Shown in pieces: positions 45,410-58,440 of a stretch of 64,000 bases of DNA. Below the pieces are notes generated by a model, which saw only the letters and a list, made by a program, of their open reading frames with translations, did not search any database and was not told the DNA's origin. The position numbers and the translations under genes are program-made. Each line of letters opens with the position of its first letter. Position 1 is the stretch's first letter. This DNA is from Cliona cf. orientalis. Taxonomy: Eukaryota; Porifera; Demospongiae; Clionaida; Clionaidae. Location: contig OZ005700.1 in NCBI GenBank assembly GCA_963930775.1, positions 5,962,609-6,026,608 on the forward strand, in the 5' to 3' direction.

Positions 45410-45698
45410 AACATATTATGGACACCCAATCTAGCTGCATGCACGCTAGGATCTAGGAAATTCATGCATTTTTATCCCCGCCATCCTGTATAGTATACGG
45501 AAATGAAATATGTAATACGGAATAATTTACGGTTCACCATAGCAACCCCGCTGGGTGATTGTGTAATTGACGATAGTTACGCCCCTTTTTATGAGCCAAA
45601 CAGCAAACAAAAAGCTCGCTCTGGAGAGTGGTGGAGCAGTTTGAAGAGTCTTGATTGATGTGAAAGGGACTGCTAACCCTTTTCTTTGTTGCGCGAAC
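45410..45698. other. ENO4-Nanos spacer
   Basis: 289 bp between the ENO4 stop and the Nanos ATG on the same strand. It should contain the ENO4 3' UTR and the Nanos promoter and 5' UTR. No TATA box or clear element is seen. Confidence 0.4.
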
Positions 45699-46798
45699 AT
45701 GCTCAAAGCAGTGCAGTTCAGTTCCCTGGATGCGAGCACGCTTCCCGCCTCGGACTTCGATATGTCAACAATGAGTACTCCAGGTAGTGCTACCGCCCAC
45801 GACAACCACGCAGTGCAGCAGCCGCCGTCACTCGGGGAAGCAGCAAGCCAAGACCCTGTGGAAATGGAGGAGTTTAACGTATTCCGAGACTACCTAGGAC
45901 TCTGTGACGTTGTCAGAAGCTTCTTGAAGGTCGTTCCTCTCGAAGAGACGGAAGAGAGAGTCGAGGAAGCTTGTGAAGAGATACGGGAAGGGCGTGAAAG
46001 GAGGGACAGTTTAGGAAGTGCTGGCTCTGAATTTTCTTCTTCTAACAGCGTGGAGTCTGTCGAAGTGGCTGACATATACTACAGTGCATACAGTCAAGGT
46101 TTCGTGAGCCAAGCGTTTACAGAACCCATCTCGAGCATTATCACCCAAGAGTTGGAAGAGAAGCAAAATGGCCTGCGGCCCCTCCCCCCTTCCATGTTAC
46201 TCGAGCGCAATCTTGGGACAAAGCTACCAGCTGTACATCCCGCCAAGAAGCCACAGGTATGTCTGCTCAGTCAATTGTACAAATACGCACTCAACTGTGT
46301 GCCCAATGTGGGCGAACCTCTACATACATGCCTCTTCTGTGGTTGTTCAGCACGTGTGTAAATGGTATAACACCTTTTGTCAAATACTTTAAGTGAAGTG
46401 GTGAAGCCAAACAATTCACAATTGCCCTCTACTGTGTGACACTGCATGGTATATATCACTGTGTATGTGTGTGTATGTGTGTGTGGTGTGTGTGTATGTG
46501 AGAAAGAGAAGAGAGCACACTGATGGAGTCCGTACTAATGATTCACCTTTTTTCACAGGTGTGTGTGTTTTGTCGCAACAATGGTGAAAGTGAGAGCTTT
46601 TATACTTCACACTACCTAAAGGATGCTGATGGCAAGGTCACTTGTCCTGTACTCCGAGCCTACACGTGTCCACTCTGTGGAGCAAATGGTGACAGCGCTC
46701 ACACAATCAAGTATTGCCCAGAAAATATGCAGAGTGTGAAAAATCCTGGAGTGAAACGTGCTACGATCATGGTGACTAGGACCACCGCCAAAAAATGA
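45699..46798 (+). CDS. nanos: Nanos-type CCHC zinc-finger translational repressor, 2 exons, 265 aa
   Basis: Exons 45699-46256 and 46559-46798, phase 0. The C-terminal exon holds the two Nanos zinc fingers with exact spacing: C-x2-C-x12-H-x10-C (from CVFC) and C-x2-C-x7-H-x4-C (from CPLC). This pairing is diagnostic for Nanos, which binds mRNA 3' UTRs with Pumilio and recruits CCR4-NOT to repress and deadenylate targets in germline and stem cells. Near residues 57-68, [14 protein letters not shown] resembles the vertebrate Nanos NOT1-interacting motif (F-x-x-W-x-D-Y), with Phe in place of Trp. The N-terminus is otherwise low-complexity and acidic. The intron contains a GT-rich stretch (about 46459-46500). 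The first ATG of the ORF (45699) was taken as start. Confidence 0.93.
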
Positions 46799-47574
46799 CA
46801 ACCAATCTGACAACTTTTAATTCTTTCTCAACAGGTATCAATTATTATGCAACCCAAATACACTTATAATATTATTATACTACCTAAACTTTAACGATTT
46901 ATTGATTATAAATTCAAATCACATTATCACTATTCTCTTGCCGTTGCTCAGTATAGATGTATTTGTTGTCTATTTGTGTTGGTTCATTTTGAATTCACAT
47001 GATTTTTGAATTTTTTGCCACCCTCCATTCATTGTGCCTTTATTTATCATTAATTTTGTTAGAATATTGTATAGTCGGCTTAGAGCCACAAATTCATTGT
47101 TTATGTGAGTGAAGTACACAATTACATCACTGGTTATTAAGTATAATATGCACTCAAATTATAATGCAGGTATTCATTCACAATAACCTTTTTTAGCCTT
47201 GTATCTTCATTAATTTTACTTATTCAAACTTATGCTCAGTATCAGCGTTTGCAGCCTTCAGCTCATAGTATTATATCTATCTTATTATCATAGTCAATTG
47301 GTTTTTCAACAGGTACAATTTATATATCTTGTGAAAGTATAATATCCAGTCCTGTTGATAAGTGGGTGGCCAAATTGCGCATGCGTAAAACTGAAAGGCG
47401 ATCAAATTTCGCTGCACGTGTACGTGTCCGGTGCATAATCACAAGCCCCGCCTCCTTTGGTCATAGATCTCTGATCGATAATCACCATTATTGTTTTGCA
47501 AATTGAGGCGAAGCCTGGTTGTCTGAAAGGAACTTATCTTCGGCTAGCTGTACTGTATCTAAAAAATCAACAAA
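46799..47574. other. Nanos-shootin spacer
   Basis: AT-rich, no coding content. The first part is presumably the Nanos 3' UTR. The last 200 bp, more GC-rich (CACGTG at about 47416, CCCCGCCTCC at about 47445), is the likely promoter of the shootin-1-like gene. Confidence 0.4.
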
Positions 47575-50500
47575 ATGAGCAGTACGAGCAGCGGTCGAAG
47601 GAGAGCGCCCCCACCGGCACCCAGCACAAGCACCAGCTCCCTGCACGGAGGCTCGGGATCTTCATTCGATCAGCTCAAAACGAAGTACTTGAACGTGGAC
47701 AGAAACTACGAGACTCTCAAGCAGTTGACGAGAAAAGGTACAAATTCGCGGCTTGATCGATATCGCTGTAGGCCTAAGTTTAGTGTACCATGGGTGCACT
47801 TGTGCTTGTAGAAAATGAGTCTATCTGTGCATGGAGAAATTAAATATTTGATCTTATTCAACTTCGTGTTTCAGCTCTGTTGGAATTTGATGAGCTCAAG
47901 AAGAAGTATGCACAGGAGTGTGAGCAAGTGAGTAGAGTGTTTTCAATCTATGATCTAGTGTGAAAGATAATATGGTGTATCATGTGTCTGCCTTGGGAGC
48001 CTCCCATTAGAGATCATTATCACAGTTTGTACAGAAACATGGGCCTATTTAATATTTCTAAGCACACCTCCAACCTAGATAGCAAGTAACTGATAGAGGT
48101 GAATGTATAATCGAGTAAGAGGAAAGGCTTGTACCTCCAGCGTCTTAAACATGTGTACAAACTCAGGCTCACCTCTATAGCCTATTGCTTCTGCACTGGA
48201 TTGGATTTATTGGCATTACAATTTGCAGTCATTAATTGTATTTTGATTATGTCAGCCACATAATAAAAGCACACTCCACCCCACAGCACCAGCAACAAAG
48301 GGAGGAATGTGCAGCATTGAAGAAAGGACTGCAGGAAACTGAAGATGAATTGGAGAAGCTCAGAAACAGTGAGTAGACTCAGATTTCCTTCCATTAGGCT
48401 GGTGGAGTACCTCCTTGTATAATGTTGACTTGGGTATGGTGATTGTGAATGCGTGTACTATGTAACCACTGGTGGTTGACATAACTGTGGATATCAGGCA
48501 TAGAGCTCAAGTTTCAATATAATAGAGCTCTGACTCATGGATCTATGCTTGCTGACTTGAAACGGCTGCTCTTGTTTGCTAAAGAGAGCCATAAACTTTA
48601 CAGAAGCTCTGTCCTGCACCATGTTTAGTTTCAATTGTGACCTGATAATCACATGCACACACTGCCCCTGTCCAGCAAGGTTAGGCCACTTATTATTGCT
48701 GTCCGTAGGCTACAGTCATTGATATTCCTATCCTTGGGGCTATGGTTACATTAGAGTGCTGATTTCCAGGGGAAGTTATCTATCGACCGATTGGCATTAT
48801 CACTATTTCCCAATGTAGAGTTTCTGTTTGACAATATCTTACAAGCATGGGCATTCTGAAAGTCATTGGGCAGTCTTCAATACATCAGTTCCCTTGCATG
48901 TGCAGGGGGTCAGTGATAGCCTTCATGATCTCTTCCTCTAATCACTGACTACCTGTGTTTCCCTTCGGAGTGAAACCCTGTCTGCTGTGTACATTTAGAC
49001 ACTCTCCAGTTGCTATGATGGTCATAGGCAGCGCAGCCAGGGTTGTTTGTGAGTGGGGCTAGACACAACTTGTTTACCGAAACAGTGAAAGACAACTGAT
49101 GTGCACAAGTTATCTCAGTTTAGATAACTAATTACCTGCTAGTGTGTCAATGTACTGGCCTTTGCTCTGTTGTTATTTTATTCCTATTACACCCAATTAT
49201 TATATATCTTGGATAGTTGAATTAATAAAGTCAACTATCTGTGGGCTGTAACAGTTTGCAGTGTAAGGTGTACATATTGGTACTGTGTGTGTGTGTACTT
49301 CTGTGCGTAGCTGATTGGTAGTTTGAGTTGGGAAATTACTAGCTTACACATCATGCATACATTGTTTATAGAATAGAGGATTACTATTGGTACCTCTGTG
49401 TTTAGATAAGCCAGCTTTGGTAGTGATAACAGTCATCGTATGCACATGAACAAACATATACATTCACCCCATTGGATACACAAACTCTGATTCTTCTCAC
49501 CCCCCCCCCCTCCCTCCCTCTGTAGCGTCCCAGCTTGCCTTTGACCAGTATGGTAAACTTTCAGAGCAGTTTGAGCAAGAAGCTGCATTGAGAGAGAGGG
49601 CTGAGTCCATGGCCACAGAGGTAGGTACAGTGCTATTATATCCTCCATGCATATCCTTGTATAGAAATGCCTGCACATGCATGGTATCCCACATCCTAGG
49701 GTCGATTTGACTCTGCTAACTAGTATTCTGTCCACTCAAAGTTGATAGAAATTGTGTGGCTTTAGCAATAAGCCCAAACAGCCCACCAAACACGGTGATT
49801 GTAGGCATAAGTGCTAACCATTGGTTTGGTTTGTTTGTGGTTTGTTATTCCTGCCTGCTACATTCCCCAGCACGCAGTGTGCCCAGTGTTGAGTATTTTG
49901 TGTCCCCATAGATTAGCCATCAGAACAACATCCTTCGTCGAGCCAGCATGAAAATGAAGAGGGTGGACAAAAAGGAGGACTCAGAGCTCAGAACGGTAGG
50001 TGGAATGATTATCCACGTGTATTCTACTTATACTATGCAATGCATGATAACAGTTTTGATAGTGTGGAAAACCATCCATGTGTACAATAATGCATCATTG
50101 CATGTACCTAGCCCAATATGAATAGTATTGTATACCAAGGCACCAGAGAAGTGGCAAGGGCTTATAGACCCCATGTGGACAGATCTCATTCAGGATGAGC
50201 ATACATTCATCCATAGTAACTAACTATGGCAATTGAAAATAATTTTGTGTATGTTTTGAGCAAGTCTATTAATCAAATTATGTAGCTACAGTAATATCAT
50301 TCGATGTTGATACATGTAATACTAACATGTTTGTGTTTTGGACACAAGCAAGTACACATTGCGCAGGAAGATCCACAACTTTTATAAGGAAGGTGGCTAA
50401 CCTTAGTAAACATAAAATTGTACTAGCTGGTGCAAGGGTGGTGACTGGTTAATAACGGTGGATGCTACTTTGCATAAAAGAACTAGTGAATGGGGCGGGT

Positions 50501-53500
50501 GGCCACCCTATCCACCCCACCCCCTGGATCAGCCCCTGTAGTACTAGGGTGTATTTCAATTTCATAATTTAATATAATTGTGTTTTAGACAGGTTACGAA
50601 TCCTCTATTGCAAAGGTCTAGCCTGTACCAATATACTTGCTTACTATCGTTTGTAATTGGAGGTTTGCCTTAATCTTAACTGTGGATTCTGGAAGGAAGG
50701 GAAGGGAAGGGAAGGAGACTGGCTGACAAAGGCAGTCATATAATATTATTATAATGTGGTAGATCCAGTAGCCTAGTCAGTGCATGACTGGTGGTACAGT
50801 TGCCACATGTGAGAAGTTTAAGACTTTTGATGTGTACTCTTAATCACTTTTCACTCTCTATTTGTAGCAAATTGAAAAACTGTCAGTTGAAAACAGTACC
50901 CTTGAAGAGGAGAAGAATCGTAAGCCAGCCAGGCTGACTGGTACCATAAACATACACTTAACTTACCCGTGTGGCCTGATTGTGTAGATCTTCAGCAGCT
51001 AGTTGACACAATGGAGACGTCAGTGAATGAGGCAAACTCAGCTGTGGAGGCCAAGACAGAGGAGCTGAGGGCCAGGGACCAGCTCATCCTCGAAACAAAC
51101 ACTCAACTCAGCGGAGCCAAAACAAAGGTGGATAGAGTGTAGCAATTGGGTGCCCTACAGGAATGGAAGAACTAATAATTAGCTAACTTAGCTAAAATTA
51201 ATGTCAGCAAATACTAATGTCTGCTATATAAAGGACTCTATTAATTATTTTATAATAATAGTGAGGGAGTCCTTACATCTTCTAGATGTGCATGTACATA
51301 GAGTCCTTAAATCCTCTATATGTACACATAGGAATTGCTTCACTTACTTTACTAGCTACATGTTAGTGTCCCAATAGTACAAGGAAGCTGTGTAAAACTA
51401 GGAGTAAAACTTGTCTCTTGTTGTAGTAGGAGGTATATCAATCTCTGTTATATTCCACTGTATTATATATACCTGCATGAGTAAACATTCTACCATAGTA
51501 TTGCATAGCAAGTGCTTATGGGGTGTAACTCCAACACTGTCCTGGATGACCAGTAAAATTCAGACTAGGGAGGTTTCTGATGATGCTTTAACATTCCTAG
51601 CTTTCAGTTATGAAGTTAGTGTTGACATTGTTGTCTTCAAATGGTTTGGTCAATATTCAAGCACTTGATATTGTTAGTTAGATACAGTAGATTGGGAAAT
51701 TTATTGTTGATGCAAGCCACAAAAAGTAAAGATACACAATAGTCTATACAAACGTATATGGCAAGGATCATTAGCCACAAATACAACAAAACGAAATATT
51801 TATGATCTAGAGACTAAGGGTACATCCATAATTTGCTTGTTAGTGTGTTAGTGTTTGTGTATGAGCAGATGTTGTGTTTTGAATATCTATAGATTGAGGA
51901 GCTAGAAGAGACAATTCAACAGCTGTCCATAAATGTTGACCGAGACGAGTTTGAGAGACTCAAGAAATGTAAGTTTAAGAAAGAAGGTTCTACATCTTCA
52001 TTCATCTCTCCCCTCCCCCCCCCCCCTCTCTCTCCCTCTCCCTCTCTCTCTCTGCTCTTTCTCTCCCCCCACTCTCTTTCCCAATCTCTTCCTCTCATTT
52101 TGTGTGTACTAGTGTCAGAGATGATGACTGATGAAATTGAGTCAGTGCGGGAAGCTCTAGCCAATGAAAAGGAAGAGAGAATCAAAGCTGAACTTGATGC
52201 TCAGGAAGTATGGACACCATTTCAGATTAAGTATACTCAACCTATAAATAACTTTGATATGGATACAGGCGAAATCTGAGCTGGCAGGAGTTCGTCAGAG
52301 CTTAGTCCTCTTGGAGGAAGGGGATGAGAACAGCAAGCTGAGCAAGGCTCTGGCTCAGGTTGAAGAGCTGCAGAAAGAACTGACCCTGGAGAAGGAGCAG
52401 AGAGCTACCAAGGAAGCCTCTCTTGCTGAGGAGATCAACCAGTTGCAGGAAACTGAAGTAGCAAAAGAAAACAAGGGTATGCAGAATATTATGATGCACT
52501 CTAGGCAATTTTGTTTAGCTAGCTGTGATATCCTTATTGAAAGAAAGGAAGCCAGTAATGTGCAGGCATGTGGAGGACCTTGAGTAACCTCTTCACAATG
52601 CACTTTGCCTAGTCAGCATATCCCCATCTAGTAGTGGGTTATATTATGTTCAGCTAAACTGCTTGGTCCACTCATAAATAATCCAGATGAACCAAAGTTG
52701 CCATGCTCATTCGAAAATTATGTGTTATTGTGCTGAAAGGGGCATTACTGTATACTTGTAATTATTATCATGTAGAGCTAGAAGAGAGATTGTCGATGCT
52801 AAGATCAGAAATAGAGAATCAAGAGGAAAGAACAAAGTCAGCTGAGAAAGAAGGTTAGGATATTAATCTTGGTAAACAATACTATGTATACGTTGCTTGC
52901 TTTAATATACCTGTAGTTGAGGAGCTGAAGGCCAAGATCAGTGAATTGGAGTCAGCTCCCCCGACCCCTTCAGGCCCTGCTCCCCCTCCCCCTCCCCCTC
53001 CGCCCCCCATGCCAGGGGGTGGACCTCCAGCTCCACCTCCCCCTCCTCCACCCCCAGTTCCGGGTGGTCCACCAGCCCCTCCCCCTCCGCCACCTCCACC
53101 TGGTGCCCCACCCCCTCCACCTCCAGGTAGGTCACATGTTGACCATAGCCATGCAGACACACATGTATGTAGATCTATCTGTGTATTACAGTGGAGTAGG
53201 AACCACAGCACCCCTATAAAATAGAGCACATGTCCCACGCACTGCATCTGCATCTGCATCCTCCACTGGCAGACATGAACCTTATGAGAGCTGATGACCT
53301 TTACCTGTACAATATTTTGCTATGTTGTAGGTTGTGCGCTTGAGCAGAGAAGGCACTGTTGATAGGCATGGGTACGGTGGCCAACAAAAAGGCACTATTG
53401 TGATGCTTGTGGACCATGTCCATCGATTCAAAGCATACTGGAGCCACTTTTTTTGCCAAATTCAATTGATTCGTTGTGCTTACGAGTTGCTCAGATGCCT

Positions 53501-55428
53501 ACATCTGCAGGTCTGGTAATTTTTGTGCTAATGATGGACAACAGACACAATAGCTTACTTTACCCCATGCACATGCTTGCGGGGTGAAACAAAGAACAAA
53601 GCACGAACATGGTTCATACAGTGACATAGGAAGGGAGTGGCTCCATGGCTGGTGCCTCTCCATCTTGGCTAAGTTATCTTGTAGCATAACAAAGTAGCTA
53701 AGCCTAGGGCCCCTGCTTGACTAACCGTTCATCTCTTTATTGGGAAATAATGAGCCAGCAACCTTGTTTTTGAAAAATTTGTGCGTGCTATGCATGCTAC
53801 TCTGCCCCTTTACTGGAGTATCTTCCTACGCCACTGCATCCTGAGCTGGCATGTTGCTATGGGTGACCAAAATGGGTAGCAACAGCAATAGAGTTTTATT
53901 CAGAGGAGGCCTGAATGTGGTTGTCCATTGCTCCAATCCCACAAAGTGCAATAAATCCACAAAGATATTTTTAATCCTTCTCATCATTTGATTGATCGGC
54001 ATAGCTCTCAAATTGAAGTGTAGTTATCCCAGTGCACCCACACTGTGGCGTTGATCTTGCCTCCATTTGTGGCTGTGGCCATTAAATTCGAATCCCTTAA
54101 AGTGTTTACCCAGTATTAGTTAACAATGTGCAATGATCATTGTGATTAAGTGAGCAAATTTGTATGGTTGCAATGAGACTATGATTCTTACGAAGCCTAC
54201 ATGGCTTCATCTTGAACCTTGTTACCTCGGGTAAAGAGCCTCATACCTTGGCTTTCCCATAATTATTATGTGTGACATCCTGTGGAATGAAAATCATGTG
54301 GTACTTATAAGCTGCACAGTCAAATTGTAATCACACGTATTTCAGTGTCATAATAATAGTTATTGATGCTATATGTATCTGTAGGTCCATCTACACCAGC
54401 TGGGCCATCCCTGGGTCTTGCCTCCATCACTAGTGTAACGTAAGCCTCGCTCTGTCCTTTCTTACCCTCTTCCCTCCTCACTGGTATTACATTGACCTCA
54501 TGTGCAGACTGAAGAAGGTGGCTGTGGAGGAGAAGCCCGATAAGCCTGATTCAATGCAGGACATGATGGAGAGGATCCGGAGTGGCAATGTGCAGTTGAA
54601 GAAGGTGCAGGGGAACCCAGCCCCCAAGCCATCAGGTGGTGGCAGTGGGGATGTCATGAGTGAAATGGCCAAGCTCTTGGTATGTAAGGATGCATATGGA
54701 TATGGAGTACACATTATTAGCTTCCGTGTTTCTTAGGCTTCTCGAGGTGGGAAAAGGAGGGCACCTATTCAAGTCCCAAAGAAGGAACAATCACAGGGCA
54801 ATCAGATGTCAAATGAGCTCCTTATGAAGCTAAAGAGGAGGCGAGGGAAGCAAGATGGAGGTTAGATGGCAAGAGTTTATAATATTATTGTGGAACGGGT
54901 ATAAACAAGAATTACTTGCAGTATTCATGTTATACGCTTCACAATCAGTCCATGTCCCCAATACCGGTATCAAGCCTATTATGTATTCCCTATGAATACC
55001 ACAGTGAGCCTCACTAACCACATCTCCCTCCACACACACTCAATGTACACAATTACTACGCTGATGCAGGTAATGATGGATCACCAGCTACAGACCAGAG
55101 CAGTGGAGATGAAAGCAGGTGTCTGATTCTGCCTCATTGTAATGTATGGGTTCCTAGATAATCACCAGTTGTGTTTCATTCCTGCAGGGATCAAAAGGAG
55201 TCATCCCCCACCCGGGGAGGAGTGTCACCACCACCAACCATTGGTGGGAAGGCACCACTGCCCAAGCCACCTAAACCAGCCAGTCCCCTACTAGCAAGGC
55301 AATCACCAAAAGTACCAAGAAAATCACCAGTACCAGTTAGAAAAGCTGCAGCAAATGGACATGTGGAGAGCTCATTGGCTGCTGCTAGTCGCGGGACAGG
55401 GACACCAGATGGGGAGACTGATTTGTAG
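47575..55428 (+). CDS. SHTN1: Shootin-1-like coiled-coil, polyproline protein, 17 exons, 658 aa
   Basis: Exons: 47575-47737, 47875-47927, 48287-48368, 49526-49620, 49912-49995, 50868-50919, 50988-51127, 51893-51968, 52113-52207, 52269-52476, 52776-52853, 52917-53126, 54385-54439, 54508-54679, 54737-54860, 55070-55118, 55188-55428. Phases close to one stop. Residues about 30-395 are coiled coil (e.g. LEFDELKKKYAQECEQ). A long polyproline block of PPPPPPPP runs between PGG spacers (exon 12), as in profilin or SH3 ligands. DSMQDMMERIRSGNVQLKKV (compare shootin AVEEMMDRIKKG) and ELLMKLKRRRGK follow, then a Pro/Ser-rich basic tail. Order and length match vertebrate shootin-1 (631 aa), a clutch linker between F-actin flow and L1-type adhesion molecules in growing axons. 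Coiled-coil similarity is weak evidence; the MMERI and LKRRR boxes carry the call. Confidence 0.72.
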
Positions 55429-57241
55429 TATAATAGAATTATTGTTATTAAGTGTTAGTTATTTTGTAGGTTAGTGTGTGCAACTACGTAATACATGTAT
55501 CAGTGTACTTTGTTTAGCTATAATAATATTATTTATTATTATAGCTTGCAAAATTAATTATATAAAATCATGTGCACAGAATTATAATAATAATAGTCAA
55601 TTATGTGGGAACTCGGCCATGTACATTGATCAAGTACCTCGATTTAGAGCTTGGAATAATAATAATAATTATGCTTAAGGTTAGACTCAACACATTATCT
55701 ATAATACTATTAGTTCTATGTCATACTAGCATACAGTAGCATGGAATTGTAATAAGGCTTACCAGAGCACATGGCCCTAGGACTTGTGCATGTGTGTATA
55801 TGTAGCCAGGTAAAAATTAATGATCATCTGTTGAAGAGTCAAATTGTAGTTGAGCTTAACTGAAACTGAAAAGTTCCTTTAGTCCTAGTTTCTGCGTGAA
55901 ATTTGTACGTCACATATTGTGTAGTCGAGATCAGTAATTATAAACATACTGAACCTCTAGATCTCCTACACTGAAATAGCAATTTATGGCCGGCTGCATG
56001 ACATTGTATCAGTTAAATATTTAATATTATCACACAGAAGACAGTCTCTACTGTAAAAATAATAATAATTATAATATTATGTTATTATTATGACTTTTGT
56101 ATCCCTATAGTTTGATAGTGTGTGCCAGCCTACTCTTCAGTGCTGATTTAGCACCACTCCCTCTGATGGAGGCCAGGACTCTGACAAAGAATATTATGCA
56201 TAAGCTTTGTGTCACAAGTTAGTGGCTATATAGCTAAACAATGGTGACCATAATTATTATGTGGACTCCAGTGCATGTCAGGCAGTTTAAACGACTGATG
56301 GATGTGCCTGCTGAACTGGTTGTCACAAGACATCCCTGTTTCCCAGCTCTTAGATATGGACAGTATCGAGTATTGTGGAGGAGAGTCTGACAATGCCCCT
56401 GGGGTTGTACTGAGGAAAGGTGGCCTGGAAGTTTGGACTCTGATTGCCACCCAGTTACGCCCCAGGATTAGAGATAAGACTAATTGTACTTAATAATAAT
56501 AATAATCAATTTTACATCCTGCTGCACCTATTGTGGTGTGTTGTTTCAAATCAATGATAATAATAATAATTAGTAATTGCTGCCATCAGCTAGTGGAACA
56601 ATGTCTCAAGGCTGGTGCACGTGCATGTCAGCATGATAGTGTTACTAACAATGTCTGATAAAAGCAAACATAACTGGGTATCTCCCCTACTCACTGTAGT
56701 ATCTTGTGTTTATCATGTGATTTGTGTGCACATGCGCAGTATGTATTTGTGTTTTGTATGGGTTCTGAGCACATGGTGTTCTTAGTATGTTTTGTATCAT
56801 TTTGTCAGTCTGTATGTGTTGTCAAGTCTCTAATGAAAGATATTCTTGCGCTGGCCGCCACGACGTTACACTCACGTTTGCCAGGTCAAGAAAATGCGAA
56901 TAATCCATCTATTATACCAACTAGGGTTAGTGCCTAGGTATTGTCATTACGTACCATACCCACTGCTAGATACAAAGGTGATTAATATGTGGTCGAACGC
57001 TTGCATAATGCCATGCGCACGCATTAATTCTTTATCACTCCTGCCCCTGAATATTGCCCAGGTTAAAAGTAATATTGGTATATTAATTATAATGCTTCAC
57101 ATCTAACAATCACTCAGCTATATTATTATTATATAGTAGAAAGGTAAAACTCAATCATCCTATTATTATTATTATACAGCTATATAATTTAAAACCAACC
57201 TTAAAATTCAATGTCCTAACAATTCAATAATTATGTCCTTT
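55429..57241. other. Intergenic AT-rich region
   Basis: 1.8 kb between the convergent shootin-1-like and PARP genes. It contains AAT/ATT microsatellite stretches (about 55520-55680, 56055-56085, 56490-56570, 57120-57170) and short ORFs without recognisable domains. No gene is supported. Confidence 0.5.
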
Positions 57242-57941
57242 TTACTGAAAAGTAATGAGGTAATCGGGATAAACCAGTGCATCAGAGAAGATAACAAAGA
57301 TGCCTGGATTAGATACATTATCAACAACTGAATCATACTCTTTGAAATTAATGGCATCTTTGTATGGTGGAACAATCATTGAGCTATTTCCCTGGGTAAA
57401 CACTCCAGTGAGAGCTCGGACAAGGTACATATACTTATACCCATTTGCGTCACTTGGAGAGTAGGTATTTCGTGCAGAATAGCTGGCATCTCTTGCAAAG
57501 TATACACCTTTTCCATATGCAGTAGCTACAAGCAGTAAATAATAATAATCCTTAAATTATGATAACAGTTATAACTATTATTATTTCAGTACCATTTTTT
57601 CCTGCAAAGCTTCTGTTAAATCCATTTTGATTGATTTTTGGGCATGTATCAACAGATGTTCCATGGAATAGTAAACGTTCATTCTGATGACCTTTTGGAT
57701 TATGCTTATCCATTTCTTTCTTGCGACCAATAAACTGCAGATAAAGTGCTGGGTTTTGGATACGCTCAATCTTAATAATTTGTTTGTAGTATCCTTGCAT
57801 AGTTACATCAAATTTTTGTTTAACACCAGTATACTCAGGGCTTTTGGAATCAACTCGCACAATATGAAGTGAGGAATTTGGGGGCATCTTTTCCCACGTT
57901 GATGGTTTTTCACCTGTGTAAGAGTATTGATACATTGACAT
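57242..57941 (-). CDS. PARP14/15-type ADP-ribosyltransferase catalytic domain, 2 exons, 210 aa
   Basis: Exons 57593-57941 and 57242-57525, phases closed. The whole product is a PARP catalytic domain: [29 protein letters not shown] (catalytic H), [30 protein letters not shown] (Tyr), then [20 protein letters not shown] at the C-terminus. Where poly-ADP-ribosylating enzymes have Glu (as in EYVIY), this one has Ile (IFVIF), so it is H-Y-I and predicted to add single ADP-ribose units, as in PARP10/14/15. The closest family by eye is PARP14/15. No macrodomain or WWE exon was found upstream to about 59 kb; an acceptor (TTACACAG) at about 57916 could join missing exons instead of the Met at 57941. 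It may be a solo-domain gene, a partial model or a recent truncation. Confidence 0.82.
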
Positions 57942-58440
57942 ACAATGTAAGAATGTGGGCTTAAAAAAAGTGATTTATAGCACCACCCACTTTACAAGGC
58001 ATATCAGCATGCAAGGCACAATAATTATTATACAGTCACTAATCCACATCATTTGAGGGGACGATATCTGCCCTGTAAACCAACTATGTTACTATTTGAC
58101 TATTTTATTGTTGTATTGCTGTTATTGATATTGCTAGTGACAATGATGATGTAATGATTTGTAACGTGCTTGTGATGCAATATTGTGCAATGTACTATGA
58201 TGATATTATTGTAATAATGAGTCTTTCATGTTGTGCAAAAAGATGAACTAAGTTACAGTTGAGGTGCCACCGAGACCCATCCAAATCGTGCCACATAACT
58301 GATAGAGTGTGCCTTTAACAATACCTTTTATCTGGACTAAGGATCCTTTTGCTTATTTGGCAAGAATGGACAGGTTGGAGCTGTCAGAAGGTGAAATATG
58401 CCTAACACATGGCACCATCATGCCCATAAACTCAAAATGC
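57942..58440. other. Intergenic region upstream of PARP gene
   Basis: No exon with a PARP14-type macrodomain or WWE domain was recognised on the minus strand. The DNA is AT-rich with TGTTATTGATATTGCTAG-like low-complexity stretches. Confidence 0.4.

Noticed and set aside
52938-53259. Gly-rich and Leu/Pro-rich ORFs around the polyproline exon
   Set aside because: They are other-frame and antisense readings of the low-complexity C-rich block in the shootin-1-like exon 12.
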